This document shows, piece by piece, positions 1 to 13,549 of a stretch of 64,000 bases of DNA (position 1 is its first letter; every line of letters starts with the position of its first letter). A program made the translations under genes and the position numbers. Source of the stretch: Agriotes lineatus (Eukaryota; Arthropoda; Insecta; Coleoptera; Elateridae); contig OW679195.1 in NCBI GenBank assembly GCA_940337035.1, positions 178,656,015-178,720,014 of the forward strand, written 5' to 3'. Below the pieces are notes generated by a model, which had not been told where the DNA came from, ran no database searches, and saw only the letters and a list, made by a program, of their open reading frames with translations.

Positions 1-916
1 TCAAAACTGTTCTTATTTGATATAATATTTTTGAAATGGCAGATTGGTAATGCCACTGTTTGCATTAAGTCAACTAGATTGGCAGAAACTCAAATTCGTA
101 CTACCATAATTTCTTTAACTGTGCTTGCTGACGTCGGTCGCATTTTTGAAGCATTGAGAAATCGTCGCATTATAAAATCCTCTTCATCCAACTTTGCTTA
201 ATTAGTATACACGGAAACTTGTGTCTTATAATCATAAACTAATGTCGTAATTGCAAATGAACGGTTTGACATTCCGTGCGAGTAAACGATCTGTTTTTTT
301 CGTTTTGAAATGGTAACTTAATGTGCATTTAATTAATTTGTTTTGCAACCATATAATCGTGTACTTTGTAAAATTACAAAAAAAGCGTTTGTACGTGAGT
401 GAGGCTTTGCTAAACATCTTCTTTTCGGGTGAGAAAATTTTCACCGTTGACCACGCACGATGTGTACAAACAAAACGACAGTATTTGGTTGGAGGGGAGG
501 TCCAACGATAATTTGGAGCCAAAAGTTACAGTTCGAAGGTAAACAGTAGCTACTGTCATGGTTTCGGCTTTCGTGACCGCTGAAGGACCAGGGCATTAAG
601 AACAATAAAACTGTATACTGCGAAAGAACAAAGAAGCATTGATACCATGGACTATGTTAATATTTTCTGAAAGTTTCAAATAGAAGTACCAAAAATTTCC
701 AAAATTATGGTGTTTCTTATTAGTAACAGTTGGTCCCTCGCACACTGTATATTGCATGGCTTGTGGTAGAAAGCCTGGCATCACAGTTTTCAGGTTACGC
801 AAGGGACTTTGACGTAACCTAACGACTGTCACAGAAATGATAACATCGACCGACGGCTTAACGTGCTCTCGACAACCGTACGAGTGAAACTGCCGCTAAC
901 GTTGCGTAATTCTCCA
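1..916. other. unique AT-rich DNA, no gene seen
   Basis: The only open frames are short (under 100 codons), on both strands, with no recognisable protein family and no convincing splice context. I see no repeat shared with the rest of the window. Confidence 0.5.
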
Positions 917-1302
917 GACTGTTTGACCAGCCCTTAGAGCATGCGGCTATGCTACCAGCTAGTGTACATCACTGATACCGTGATTTCGAACTGTGTCTTG
1001 GTTAGTTCAGCGGATGAAAACCTCTACAGAATGCCATCATTCGGAAGTGATGTAAAGCCGTGGGTCCCATGTTGCTACGATGTGTAGCATGTAAAACATT
1101 CCTTGCAAGGACTGTTTGACCAGCCCTTGGAGCATGCGGCTATGCTACCAGCTAGTATACATCACTGCCACCGTGATTTCGAACTGTGTCTTGGTTAGTT
1201 CAGCGGATGAAAACCTCTACAGAATGCCATCATTCGGAAGTGATGTAAAGCCATGGGTCCCATGTTGCTACGATGTGTAGCATGTAAAACATTCCTTGCA
1301 AG
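917..1302. repeat. tandem duplication, two 193-bp units
   Basis: Two head-to-tail copies begin with the same phrase, gactgtttgaccagccctt(a/g)gag, at 917 and 1110, and differ at only a few bases (for example gtgtacat/gtatacat and gccgtggg/gccatggg). Each unit contains ggttagttcagcgg, which weakly recalls a tRNA D-arm, and gatgtaaagcc. The unit may be the body of a dispersed SINE or LINE tail that was duplicated locally; that reading is inference. The near identity implies a recent duplication. Confidence 0.9.
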
Positions 1303-1679
1303 GGTTAGAACTCCTTAGTCTCGGCAAAATTCTAAGTAGGACTAAGGTACCTGGTACTCTGCATGCCTAGACCTTGTCCACGGGGTTGGCAAAAAGGGCC
1401 TATGAAGGCATACTTGCTAGACATGAGTCTCCCCACAAATGCTACTACTACTACTAGTTCAGCTGGGATGTCATCTCCACCGCCTGCCTTACAATTTTTC
1501 AATGCTGTATTGCTTTTTTTTTATTGGTAAATTTCTCCTCAGTACTTTACCACTATACAATAGCACAAATAGAGATAGCCTATAATCTGACAAGAAGTAT
1601 AAACATCCTTATCAAAACACCTAAAACAAGGGTGTACACATTCCTGGAACCTGGAGGAATAAGTACTTCCATACACGAC

Positions 1680-1990
1680 AACACATTATACAGACTAATG
1701 TTTGGTGACGACCAAATTTTATCTGCTCAGAACGGAGATGACATGACTTAGGGGGGAATATCAGAAATTGATATTAAGTATCTATATAAACTTAAAAAAA
1801 CGAAGTATATGGGCGTGAGAGGACGATCAAATAATTTACAAATCGAAGGGGACACTATCAAGGAAAGCACAGAATATAAATATTTAGGTTCGATTATCTC
1901 AAACGCTGGAATTGGAAAAAATTAAAACAAAAATCGTACACTGAATGCCACCAGCAAAAATAAGAAAAGGACAGCCAGCCGTCAAATGGA
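1680..1990 (+). pseudogene. LINE reverse transcriptase fragment (dead)
   Basis: One reading frame, interrupted by a TAG at 1749-1751, reads RLMFGDDQILSAQNGDDM and then KKTKYMGVRG and STEYKYLGSIIS. This order is the hallmark of non-LTR reverse transcriptases: the catalytic (A/G)DD box, a KT-x-YM strand, and the E-x-KYLG thumb-proximal motif. In intact elements the stretch between the first two is longer, so an internal deletion is likely in addition to the stop. The frame ends at a TAA at 1923-1925. Only about 100 codons of an RT of roughly 900 or more residues remain. The clade cannot be set with confidence. Confidence 0.75.
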
Positions 1991-4900
1991 AGCAATAGTT
2001 ACACCAACGACCTCAAATTATTTTCCTAAATATTCGTCGCTACTGAATGTTCGGCAACTGTTCTCGTCATTGTGTATATCAGGTTGCCTATGTAGCTTTT
2101 AATAACTTTTGAGATTCGTGGTTGGCGTTGCTCTTTTTTGAGAGTATTGTACGTGCAACAGGTGCAGATTTGGGGTTTAAGTTTTTTTTCATAATGTTTT
2201 GGAAGTAAAGCCACCTGAAAACAGTCCGCAGTCTCAAGTATACACTGTTACCCTTACCTTTATGTGGATTGACGTTTGATCGAATTTATTTTCTTTCCTT
2301 CTTTATGTTCTTCCTGTTATTTTTGGGATATTTTTAATAATTTAAATAAAGCTACGTTAGTGTCTACTGTCTGTTGAGCTGCGTGTCGCACGTTGGAAAA
2401 AACCGTAGCACCTGGTTGCACGGACCCGTTCTAACTTGATTTGGATTCCTACGGTCTTTCGATGCAAACGGTGGATGATCCAAGCTTAGGGTATTTTTTA
2501 TATTACACCCTTTGAGTACCCTGGGCGCAGTTACCACCTTTGTGCTCCCTGCTGCGTTCGAAAACTGCATTGTAGTTTACTCATCGGCACCCGGCGATTG
2601 TGCGAAGAGCTTTTACTGTGATAAACATTATCACACTTATAAATGCACTGTGTTTCAGGGGAGGTTTCTACGACGATCGCGAAGTGATACGCAAATCATG
2701 TCATTGCATTTTTCTTCAGCGCCAGCTAATGCTCACTTCAATTGGGTTTTTATTTGTCCATTTATTTATTATTTTTTAAATGATATATATATATTTGTAA
2801 TACTAATATGAAGCCTGGATTCGTCTTAAAGCTAACGAATCTGGTGTTATTTACATTACAATATTTCTAAGTTAATTTTAAATGAATTTGGATTGACTGT
2901 ACGGCAAGTGGCGCCAATATGTTTAGCAATTATCAAGAACCATTTCGTTAATCCAACTCATTTACCCATTTAGGAACTGCAAAAGCTGGAAGAACTAGAC
3001 AATGCAAGAAAAGGGTTTGGAGGAAGACGACTGGGAAAATAAAGAATATTGGCATCTACGAATGACCAACCTGTAGTAAAGAGGGAAAAATTCGTAGAAG
3101 AAGGAGACATTCATCCTCATTAATATATTTTTAATTCTCATATTCTTCTTCGTTCTCTCATGCTACTACTGCTTTTTTGTACACTTCTTTGAAGAACTCG
3201 ATCCATTCATGTTTATTTCTTCTTCTTCTCTGTATATTTATTCATTTTGCTTTGTCGTTTGTATATATTTCCTGCCAGCTCTGTACTTCATATAGAATTT
3301 TTTATCATGTGTTGTTGCAGTCAATCCTTGCTAACACTTTTTAAATATCTGTTTTTTGAGTAGTCTTCATATGATCGTTGTAATATAATTATACTCATTA
3401 TTTAAGCCAAGTTTAGTTTAAGAAAGAGGTTTAAAATCAGCCAAAATTAGACTTCTTGCAAAATGCACCAGAACGGGCAGTTTCCAAACCTCGGCACCAA
3501 TTAAGAGGAATTCTAAAAAGGCGGCGAAGGCCAAAGAAAGTCGATAGGACGGCTGTAAATAAACCATGACTGCAGCATACAGCATGCGTTGCAGTAAAAC
3601 AGGTGCCGGGCATTAACGCAACATTTGCGGTTTATTGGTACTCGTTTAAGTTGCATTCATTACAGACAGTGATTATTGCATTAATTGCGTTCTCGTGCGG
3701 CGGCTCTCGATCAGCATGACAACCTCCATCATCAGTCCTTTTGATTTTTTTTTAAATGGGGAAACAAGTTCCCTATCGCTTTACTCTTAGTTGAAAAGTT
3801 TTGATAGAATTTGCACAAACTCAAAGCTGGCGCTATGTGAGCCATTTCGTGATCGTGGTAATCATTATTCAATGCAATCTCCTCCGGGCAAGTGTTGTAA
3901 TAATACCACTCAAACTTAAAAATAAAACACGATACGAAGAGAAATATAATTCCTCCACGTGGAATGGTTTAAAAAACGCATTTTATCCAAACTACGAGGA
4001 AATCGTATTATGAAGCAATTAATGATCTAAGACGAGAGTAATTAAATTTATGAACTTTATTGTAAAAAAGTTACTCATGTATATGAAGCAAAAGGCAGTA
4101 TGTTCATGTGGGTGTCACAGAAAATTTTACAAGAAACTAATTTAAACTGTTGTTTGTGCGAAATATTGCTTAACATCTTCAGTGATTGATATACCTCCAC
4201 AACTCGGAACATTCCAACATGCTTTTCTAGAAAAATTGCAATTTACGTTTTCCAAATCGAATAAGCAGTAGGTATAAGATAAATATTAACTTTACCACGC
4301 AATAAAAAACTATAATGGATCGGTTTGGTCTACGCACATTTGATGAAACATTTATTTAAATCTTCAAGTCTTACTGAAAAGATAAACTAAACCATTTACA
4401 GAGGGCGTTGCAAGTAAAACAAATTATTAAATGATAAATAATAATATTTACACAAATAGATATTGATTGTAGTTTGCAATACGAAACTTTATTAAATTAT
4501 TTTTTGGTAATGTGGATTTTAGCGATTCATACACTTTGAAATTATTTTTTATCCGAAAAATATCACGCAAACTGTTGTAATCAGAAACTACTTAGAAGGA
4601 GTTTCTGAGTTACAGAGTAAACAGAAAGTTTTAAGGACTGCTATTGTAATAGAAGAAATCGGAGAAAATAACCAGATCTGACTCAGAGTCTATCTATTAA
4701 AGAGAATCACAATAATTTTTCCGACATACGTGATATTATCAATAAACATTTAGGACAGTTACTAATGGAATCATATTGCTGTATTTCGGGCGAAAATTCC
4801 ACAACCTTACTGAACATCTATTCACGTTTTCACTTACCTTCTGTTGCTTATAGCAAAATCTATCTTTGTATAATTTGCTATTAGCTATCAAATGTTCTAT

Positions 4901-6611
4901 TAGTCAGTCTTTTTTAAAAGCACTAATTACATTCTTAGTCACCGCTCGACAAATGCAGATTTCGACAACTGCTAACGTATTTCAGTTGCTATACTATGTA
5001 ATTCAAAAATTTAAATATATTATAAACGAATAGCACAAGACCTAATAACTAGTGACACAAGCACTGATTTCTCATTTTCTTAAGTCATGGTTCTCGACGA
5101 GTACTGTCGAGATCTACATGATCGCATAGTTTTATTAATTATATGAGCAGAAAAAGCAGTTTATTATTTTTTTTGCTTAATATAGTATTATTATTTGTTG
5201 TCATTGGCTGAAGCAAACTATTTCATGTGTAATTATTTCACGTGGTGAGCATGTTCGGTAGATGTGTGTCACTGACGGAAAGTGTGGAGATGCCCCAATG
5301 GTTAAGGACTGGGTGAGCGTGTTGTAACAGTACGTGAGATTTTCCCTCACGTGGATACTTTGAATATAACTAAGACGTCTCGTAGGATTTGATATTTGAA
5401 TGATTATTTGCCCTGTTTGTCCGGTTAGTTAGCTCAGTGAACATGAAACCTCCGTAATTACCTCTGTTCCCGGCTACGAAAGATTTTCCAAGACAGAAAG
5501 CTGGTCTGCCCCTGTAATGTTGTCGGGTTGAAACTACTTCAAACAATGCACACAGGAAAAGAGATTTTGCTTACACAAATTTATTTACTTTAAAATACAA
5601 ATGAAACCAAAAAGTAAATAAGAGAAAAAAGAATTAAATCTCAGAATGGTTACTCATTTTTAAATACGCATGAAAACCAATAAAAGACAATCTACGGGCG
5701 AATACACATAAATAAACAACATTAAAACAATGCTGAAAATAACGTTGAAATATTGTTTTTAAAAACGTAAATACCAAAATATCTTAGAAGACGGCCCTGA
5801 ATTAAAGCCGACCCTGTTAAAATCTCGCGCAATCTACACACATATTATTTGTTCATGAAGCTGGTAAAAGCTTCTGACAGCTGAACGCAAACCTTATCGC
5901 GTAAACTGCAAACCTTTCCTATATCGAATTACTATCCGATCCTCGAAGTCGCACTGGATTGCGTCATCTAAACTTTGGATGGCTTGATGCGTAGAAAATA
6001 ACCACACCCGTTGCTTGGGAATATCCTGTTGCTGGCAAGTCCGTCAAGGACTGTAAAGTTGCGCCTCCAAATGGACGTCTAGGACTGCTTCGCAAATTTC
6101 TATGCTCATTTCATACACGGGGCTCTTTTACTGGTATGCAGCAATTATTTACTGCAGGTTTCTCGCAGCTTCTATTTATTTCTCCCGAAGGCAAGCTTGC
6201 ACAATGCACTTTTGGAGTGGCCAGCAGGGGCACTTTCGTTGAGGCTGGTTTGCGACTAAATCAGAGTTTGGAAAATGCCAGCGAAAATGATTGGACGTGC
6301 GTTTTTCGCTAGATACACGAGATAATCGATTTCACAATGCGTTCACGGCACAGCACAAGGAGGCTACGAATATTTGATTATATTAAATATGCTAGTTAAA
6401 TCTAATTTACAATACAAATACAAATTGGCTATATCTTTAAGTATGAAAATAAGCACTGCAGGCAAGGGATGCCAAGATCCGTTTCAGAGTTGGGCACAAC
6501 ACCAGTGCGGGATAATACTATTGGAAAAAAGAAACCACTATCTTGCCTCCATTACCGTCTGAGCTCACAAGCTAGGTCCCCATACTTCGTTGACTTGTTC
6601 TGGACTGTTTC
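1991..6611. other. unique AT-rich DNA, no gene seen
   Basis: Open frames are short and unrecognised (the longest, 99 codons, starts at 2512 on the plus strand). Around 2985-3060 a Lys/Arg-rich translation vaguely recalls the end of a LINE polyprotein, but this is too weak to call. The part from about 5800 to 6350 is less AT-rich and could be old retroelement or regulatory sequence. No terminal repeat pair was found. Confidence 0.4.
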
Positions 6612-7004
6612 CTAGATGCTGTTATGGTTTGAGACAGCAGGTCTGCCTTTGTATTTTATAGACCAAGATGATATCTGATCGGTTTGATGGTATTGTTTTG
6701 TCAGTACTGTCCTACCCCAATAGAGCTCTCGTTCTCTAAACTTTCTCAGGTGTACAGCTTTGTGTACACAATTGTGGCGGTGCAGATATTCAGTGAGTGA
6801 AAGAGATGTACGTACAGCCCCTGCAGCGATATATTTAATATAGTTCCTCTTGACGACTACCTGATCTTGGACGGCCATGCTGAAACCTTCAGCTTCAGGG
6901 AATAAGTCGTCAAGAAGCAGCCAATAGCGAGGCATCTCCATGAATATTTTTAGTACTGCGCGCGTGTGGATGTCTACCTTGTAAAGCCTTCTGCTTCCAT
7001 GCAT
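6612..7004 (-). pseudogene. C-terminal fragment of a non-LTR retrotransposon polyprotein
   Basis: This 130-codon frame contains PEAEGFSMAVQDQVV followed by KRNYIKYI and EYLHRHNCVHKAVHL. That arrangement matches the C-terminal region of a widespread LINE class: P-E-x-E-x-x-x-x-A-x-Q-(D/E)-Q, a short N-Y-x-K segment, a CCHC-like zinc knuckle, then a Y-x-x-R-H-(D/N)-x-V-x-x-x-(I/V)-H helix. Here the cysteine knuckle between the second and third blocks is missing, so the copy has an internal deletion although its frame is open. No RT domain remains next to it. It is a transposon relic, not a host gene. Confidence 0.7.
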
Positions 7005-7232
7005 TGTTCTGAAAAGTTGTTCGTTGTGTCTATGTAATATAATCGTGTGGAGCAGCTGTAGCTAGGTTTAAAGATGTGTCCACGATAACTTAACAGTTTC
7101 GACGTGTTAGTGCTGTACTTACCTATTATTAGCACTGGCTGGGTCTTGCATTTGCAGGATTCAAACCTCTATGTATATTATGGCAGAAGATCTCTACAGT
7201 TTTCAACAGGGAGGACTTGTACTGCTGTTGTT

Positions 7233-7400
7233 CTCTGAATGTCATTTTTTGGCAGTGGTCTATTATGATGTGTTTTATCGGACTTTTTCCACTGTTCCAC
7301 GTTTCGGGAATAGATCAAAACTCCCGAAACATTGTGTGATATACACTCTGGACAGTGGAAAAAGTCCGATAAAACACATCATTGTACTACTGTACTGGCA
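7233..7400. repeat. palindromic dispersed repeat with perfect 31-bp arms
   Basis: Bases 7265-7295 and 7352-7382 are perfect inverted repeats (arm begins atgatgtgttttatcggac), separated by 56 bases. The spacer holds a second inverted pair, gtttcggga and tcccgaaac. A related sequence starts near 21403 and shares the phrases gttttatcggacttttt and gtttcggga, and a shorter match to the left flank (atgtcatttttt) lies near 47134. The pattern fits a dispersed fold-back element. A 79-codon plus-strand frame runs through it but is a by-product of the palindrome. Confidence 0.8.
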
Positions 7401-7619
7401 TAGACTTTGATATGGTCCACGTATATTAAATGTTATGTATTTTTCTAGACCTTCATTGCTGGCTTGTTACCTATAGTATATTAGTCTACGTAAAAAGTCG
7501 TATAAGAACCCATAATTTGTTTTTAGATATATTGATTTTTTTTATACAAATCCATTGCAAAAAGGGGGAACGCTACGTTGTTGCCTTGGGCTGCCATAAA
7601 TCTCCACCACGGTAATTGC

Positions 7620-8110
7620 TACAGCAGCGGTTAAAAAGCTGTGGGCTCAGCCGCCCCACGTGGGAGCCGTCGCCGCCGAGTCGAGTGTCCCAAAGGTAAA
7701 ACAAGCCAGGTCGGCGTGCATCTGCATGTCAAGCACCAGGTATCTAACGCTGCCTCCGCAGTGATTCATTAGGACTCCAAGGCCGACCGGTGCATGCCAC
7801 CGCGGCCGTGGGCGGATCGGATTAAACGAGCCGGACTCTCGACTCTGGCTGTGTAATCACCTCTAGTTGCCAAACCGAAGTTAAGCGTTTGCCAATTAAT
7901 TGCCGGCGATTGCGCTGGGCTATGGTCACGATCTCGGTTCTTTCGGAACCCAGAGGAGTTTTGGGAGAAAAATGTGCAGTTCCAAGGCGGAGACTTCAAA
8001 TCTTAAAGGATGGTACAAAAAACATCGGCGATCTTGAGATGGCAGTTGCGTGCGTGTTATCTGAGGAACGATTATGCGAAGCGAGGCTGCGGGAAGCTGC
8101 AGCCTTGTAA
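7620..8110. other. GC-richer unique block, possibly regulatory or exonic
   Basis: This block is clearly richer in G+C and CpG than its surroundings and contains homeodomain-type cores (gccaattaattgccgg). Opposed short frames exist (minus 7769-7999, plus 7889-8110), but neither matches a family I know. A conserved non-coding element, an untranslated exon or an old transposon body are all possible; I cannot decide from sequence alone. Confidence 0.3.
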
Positions 8111-10380
8111 CTTTTTTGCTTGTATTGTGAAGATCGAGTTCGCGTAACTACAATAACAAACTATAGGATAGATACGACGACAAAAACTATTATTCGTATA
8201 ATTTTGGCTGTATGGGCATATAGCATGCTTAAACGATGATTGCGTTCTGTCACATGAAGTAAAAAATGCAACTAAAACAATAACTGAGGAGGAAAAACAA
8301 AAACTATAATAATCGCATCCGGCGTGAAGGACCGAATTATAATTTCTTAAAATTTCATAAATAATCTCGTTTAAAAGCGTGGCGCTATTGCAACAGGTTT
8401 GGAAAATTATAGGCTGAGTGGTGAGGTTAGATTGCTTGTGATGAATAGTATGTAAATGTTGATCTTAAGATTCATACACTAATTTAGAGTACCTACTTAG
8501 ACTATCTGTTCTAACGTTAAGGGTTGCGCACCAATACATTATAAACGACAGAACGAAGAAATTTACGAAAGTGACATTTGTAAATAACACATCATCCTTG
8601 GAACCACATTAAAATCGAAGCAAATTTTCAGGCCAAGAATAGTATGGATGCATAAATGAGAGAGAAATGTGCTAGAGTGAAAGAGAAAGAACTGGTAGTG
8701 ATGATGGACCATATCTAATTGATACAGATGGAGAAATAGACAACGAATAACGGCGTTCAAGAGTTAGATATGAAACATATCTTGAGAATTTGTAATCTAG
8801 TGCAATCCATTGTATTTTAGGCATTAAGTAAAGAATAAAGCCGACGTCTGTTGTTATTGCCCTTTGCTCTGTAATAAAGCAGCAAAGGAAGAACGAAGTT
8901 TAACAAAGAAAAGTGCACTGAATGAAATTAAAGTTCCTTAAACGAAACATTAAATTGTTTAAACGACATAACACGTGGTTCACCCAAGGTTAAATAAATT
9001 TTGAAACAAATAAAAGGCGTTAATATTTATAAACTACCCATTTTATAAATTATTTTCGCCTTTTATTATTGCCAGCTAGCTCAATAGCAGTGCGATCTCT
9101 TTTATGTTATTTTCGTCAGTCCTAGTTATGGAATTCCCTTGTTGTAATGAACTCAGAAATTCATTTGAAGTCGTGCTAAGCTGAAAATGCTAGCTCCAAA
9201 AATCTACTCAAATAAAACTCAATTTCTTTCAGGCCAAGAAACAACAAACATATATTTCTTGTTAAAAAAGCAATGTTACATAATACTAGTTTTAAATATT
9301 AAATCATAAAACGGATGGCCATTTCTATTCCGCATTTATAAGCACAATAATATTATATCATAATCCGGAAATTGTTTCTATTAAGCATTCATATAAACCA
9401 TAATTAACGCACAGCTCCAACAGCCGTTTATACTGCGCAGATGTTGAAGAGCAGTGCGCACCGAACACAAGAAAGACTATGCGTTCGCACATTGGCGCTC
9501 TCTGCTCTCAAATTACCAAATATGGTATGAAATCACCCACCTGTAGTGATGAATAACGAATGCCAGTTGCGGTTGAATCTGGATCTCGCAGATCTCCACG
9601 GTAATTACTTTACAATTGCGTCCTAATGACATATACGCTATACCACCACGATGCCGGCAGAACTTCAAACCCTCTGCGATGCTCACCGGCTACGATTTTA
9701 ACGCTTTCCTTCTCTAGTAGTTCCCCAGGAAAAGCGGAAACGGTCTCCTTCACTTGGCGCGTGATCGCACCTCCAAAAAAGAGCTCATTTGGTGGCACTT
9801 TTTGTGCCCACGAATAAAAGCTCACACTCTCTGCAAGCTCAAAGACTACTCGCTTAGCAAAAGCCGCCTATTTCCGGCACTGCAACGCGGTATGCGCATG
9901 CACATATTGTCGCGGAATCTCCAAATACCTTAGCGCGCGTTTAAAACTTCCAATAGTGCATTTGAACTCAGTATGAACATACAATAGCAAACAACATAAA
10001 GCACACATGCACAAATAGGCTATATACTAAAATGATATTCTAAACACAGGCGAGCCAGGTCAATCCCGTTACAAATTATATTAAAAGTTGTTGTATAAGA
10101 AGATATGCAATTTTAGCACAAGATTTAAAAACGAAAGTAAAAGCCGTTTAAATGAAATTGTAATATATTTAATAAAGATACAGATTTTACGGAGATCCTT
10201 AAATAAATAAAACCAGTGGCATATTAACCATGCTTGCCGCCAGAAACGCTTTAAAATTTTGCTCCCTAATTTTATTTAATATTAAAAAAATCCAGAAAAT
10301 ATTAGCTGTAATTATTTTAGGTTGCTATTTTCAATTCTGGGACAATATTTGATGACAAATATGGAACAAATTTTTTTTCA
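8111..10380. other. mostly unique AT-rich DNA
   Basis: No gene is recognised. The segment at about 9560-9900 is GC-richer and open on both strands (minus frame 9610-9825 of 71 codons, plus frame 9626-9817), with no family match. The remainder is AT-rich with short runs only. Confidence 0.4.
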
Positions 10381-11290
10381 ATGATTCCAATTTTGCGCTG
10401 TCTACAACTCTTTTGAGCTGAATTAAAAGTTCAGTAAACGAGATTTGAAGCCGTTTAATGCCAACCTAAAGTTATTTTGGCGAGATTAGCAAAACCTAGA
10501 TAAGATTAAAAATAGGTTAGGCGAGGCAGATGTAAGTTTTAACGAGATAAATTTCCTCTTCAACGAGTTGAAAAGACATGTTAGTAATACACAATCAGAT
10601 GAGACAACTTGTTTAAACTAGTGGCCACGGAAGATCAGTGGGGGGGGGGGGGGGCTATAGAAAAAAAAAATAAAAATAGGGGCCACGGTAAGCTTCAAAA
10701 TAAAATAAAACACATGGTGGGTTAAAATCATGCGAAGATATGCCATATAATATTCTATATTAAATTTATATTATTTAGATATACCTTCTAAATATACCGC
10801 TGGTGAAGAGGGGTGAACACAAGAATGAGCAAGACATTGAGCAAAACTGATGTAGTAGACTTTCGAAGTGGGGGGAGGGGGGGGGGGTTACGAGAAGCCC
10901 TGCATTAAATCACATAAAGGTCCTCTAAAGTAGATAAACTCTTTTAAGCTATACAAATAGTCGTTTTAAGGCAATAAAGATTCTTTGAATGGTATAAAAA
11001 CTGTTTTAACGAGAGAGATCGTTTAGAAGAGATTTAAAGTGGTGCAAACGCATTTCGATATAATTTTAACGACATGTGTAGTCGTACAAGCCAAATATAC
11101 AGTGGTTTCAATAGTGTTAAAAATTGGTTAGTCAAGTTTAATAGAATTGGAACGAGATTTAGTAGTCGTTTACACTAAAACTATTTGCATTTATCGAGGT
11201 CTCTTTCAACGTGATTAAAGTCGCATAAGCGCTATTCAAAGTTGTCAGAACAACATTTAAAGTTGTTTTAATTCGAGGTCCATTTGGAAA
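10381..11290. repeat. degenerate repeat field with poly-G tracts
   Basis: Short phrases such as ttttaacgag, aacgagat and cgtttaaa recur irregularly here and resemble parts of the satellite monomer of about 103 bp at 13.7-15.6 kb. Homopolymer G runs occur at about 10641-10654 and 10877-10887. The segment may be a very old outlier of that satellite, but I could not define a stable period. Confidence 0.4.
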
Positions 11291-11439
11291 TTGATTCCGC
11301 CACTGTTTTTATGTACTCGGCAAAGCGATGAGAATACCGCGAAACTCCTCCATGAATGTAGCTGTTTGTGCGAATTTTTGCAGATTACGACTTTTTTGGA
11401 TACACCTATCCCCCAAAACGCAGCTTACTAATCTGAAAT

Positions 11440-11830
11440 TCTGATTCCCGTCTAGTTTGAGTGCCCAAGAAATTTCAGATCGATCTCCGATTGGATATAT
11501 TTACAGGAACCCTCGTATCGTCCCACCATGCGCTGTATATGAGCACTCTATACATCGACCACCTGTATCCCAACGCAGCCTAGGAGAAACATCAGCGTTG
11601 TTCATTCTTCCTGTCGCAGCTCTGGAAACAACCTCTCTTTACATCGTGTGTGGACTGACGCAATTTCGCCCGTCGACATCATTCGAGCTGTCCATCTTGG
11701 TTTCATCGAACTCCGGCTGCTAAGTACAACGTACGGCTTCCATTTTCGAGCCCGATTCCAGACAAATTTTTCGCCGTTATCAAGTCTTCGCTGCGGCAAA
11801 TATTTTCACTTAGTGTCAGGTGACCCTTGA
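11440..11830. other. evenly composed segment open on both strands, unrecognised
   Basis: The plus strand is open at 11457-11723 (88 codons) and 11648-11830 (60 codons), and the minus strand at 11602-11799 (65 codons). Base composition is more balanced than in the flanks. None of the translations matches a family I can name, and I see no clear splice pair. An old transposon coding fragment is the likeliest alternative to chance. Confidence 0.25.
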
Positions 11831-13500
11831 TTTTCGCATCTTGCTGTCTATTGAATTATTGCACAAGCCAAGCTGAACAGATGTGAAGGTTTTTGCTTAT
11901 TGCGCGACGTGACGTCATGAGTAGGTCGAATTCTTAGAGATTGTGTTATTTATTGTGATTCTGGCTTACCGCTGGTGCTCGCTTAAATGTATTTGTATAA
12001 ATGTTATCTTAATAGAATTCCTAATTTACCTACTCTATGATTTTCACTTGTGAAGCGAAATTCAGTTCCGCGTATTTGTGCAGTAAGATAAACCACGGAA
12101 TAAGGTAGGTTCAAATCCTGGAACTGAGCACGCCTACACTTCCTATTGCTAAGGTGCATTTCCTGGTTGCAGTTCCCCATGTCATCACCGGCATACATAC
12201 ACCAGATGGCGGTTATAAAAATATAATTGCTTTTAACTACTTACATAGGCATTATTAACGCTAATAGTATAGTTAATGATTATATGTCATCAACTGAAAA
12301 TAATTTACTTCTACAAACGGTAATATTGATTTATTAAAAATATTACGTTTATGTTCATTTAAGTTGTTTGTCTCAAGCACTCTATTGGTTACACCTGAAC
12401 AAGCTGTTGCATTGTCTTATTAAAGTTACTGGTTTGAATTTTTCCAGGAAACGTACAATTAGTTATTTTTCAAAAACGATTTAAAGTAATTGCCAATTAA
12501 CTAATATTGGAAGCATCTGACAATGCACAATTACTATGAAAGAGCAATTGCAGTCAAGTAATTACTATCAAGCAGCTGTTTTAGAACTACTGTCAAAAGT
12601 TAAATTCTTAATTGAACTTACAACTTGTGAAAATTACGATGAAATTTTGACACCTCGGTTTAATTTTAATAACCTAATGTACAAAAATACAACGGGAGAT
12701 AATGAAACTACTAATCGGAACTTAACGCTGATGAGTGTTGAATTTCTATTGAAGACAAATGAGCTGTCTTAATCGTGCTTTCTACGTCTCATATACTACA
12801 GTCTTCTCCAAACAATGGCCATTATTTGTTACAGGTACCTGTAGGTAAAATTGTCCATTGTGAGCGGTTTAAATACCAAGCACGTGGAGGAATTGCACGT
12901 ATGAGTAGGTACCGGCATTAGTTCTACGCGTAGATATTTGCCTGGAAAATAGGACTGGGCCAGCAACTTTCGTTTGAAACTTTTTATTTCGCTGGCTGCA
13001 CTTGCATAAACGAGACGAGGTATCGTTTGCTTAGTTGTTGTGAAAAGGCGGCGTGCTCATCACGCCGCCGCTATTATAATCCAATTAGCCATTAAAAATA
13101 CACCTATGTGGCTTAAGCTGTCGGTACCATGCGAAGGAGGCACGTACGTAGAAGCCTTGATTGTTTCAATTTGTTTGTTGCATTTAATCAGCGGTGTTAA
13201 CGGCTCATTGTTTAACGATAGCTGCTTCTTCTGCGTGTAACAGGACCTGGCTTTATGCTTTATGAACAACGATTTAAATGTTTCAAATGAGCGTTGCCAC
13301 CAGAAAGATGATAGAAAACAAGTAAATACCACGTTTCGATTTTGACTTCATCAGAAGAATTGATATGGGTTGAAAATATAGCTACTGCCCACTTACTCAG
13401 GAAAGAAAAAAAAAACATTGCCAGAGAGAAATGCTTGACACGCTGGAGTGTATACACACAAGAATGAATTTTTTCCACTCAATGTGATAATAAATTTGTG
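11831..13500. other. unique AT-rich DNA, no gene seen
   Basis: A 78-codon plus frame at 12536-12772 and overlapping frames at 13040-13478 are AT-driven and unrecognised. No repeat was noted. Confidence 0.4.
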
Positions 13501-13549
13501 GGGATGACTAAATTAACGAAGAGAATGTCTCTCTTGTGTGTTTAATGCT

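Noticed and set aside
2985..3060. Basic translation resembling the end of a LINE polyprotein
   Set aside because: Only a K/R-rich string followed by a stop is visible; composition alone could produce it.
5288..5350. tRNA-like D-arm phrase (ccaatggttaagg)
   Set aside because: No anticodon arm, T-arm or acceptor stem can be paired around it.
5480..6350. Possible solo LTR
   Set aside because: A TG start-like phrase is present, but no matching CA end, flanking duplication or second copy could be found.
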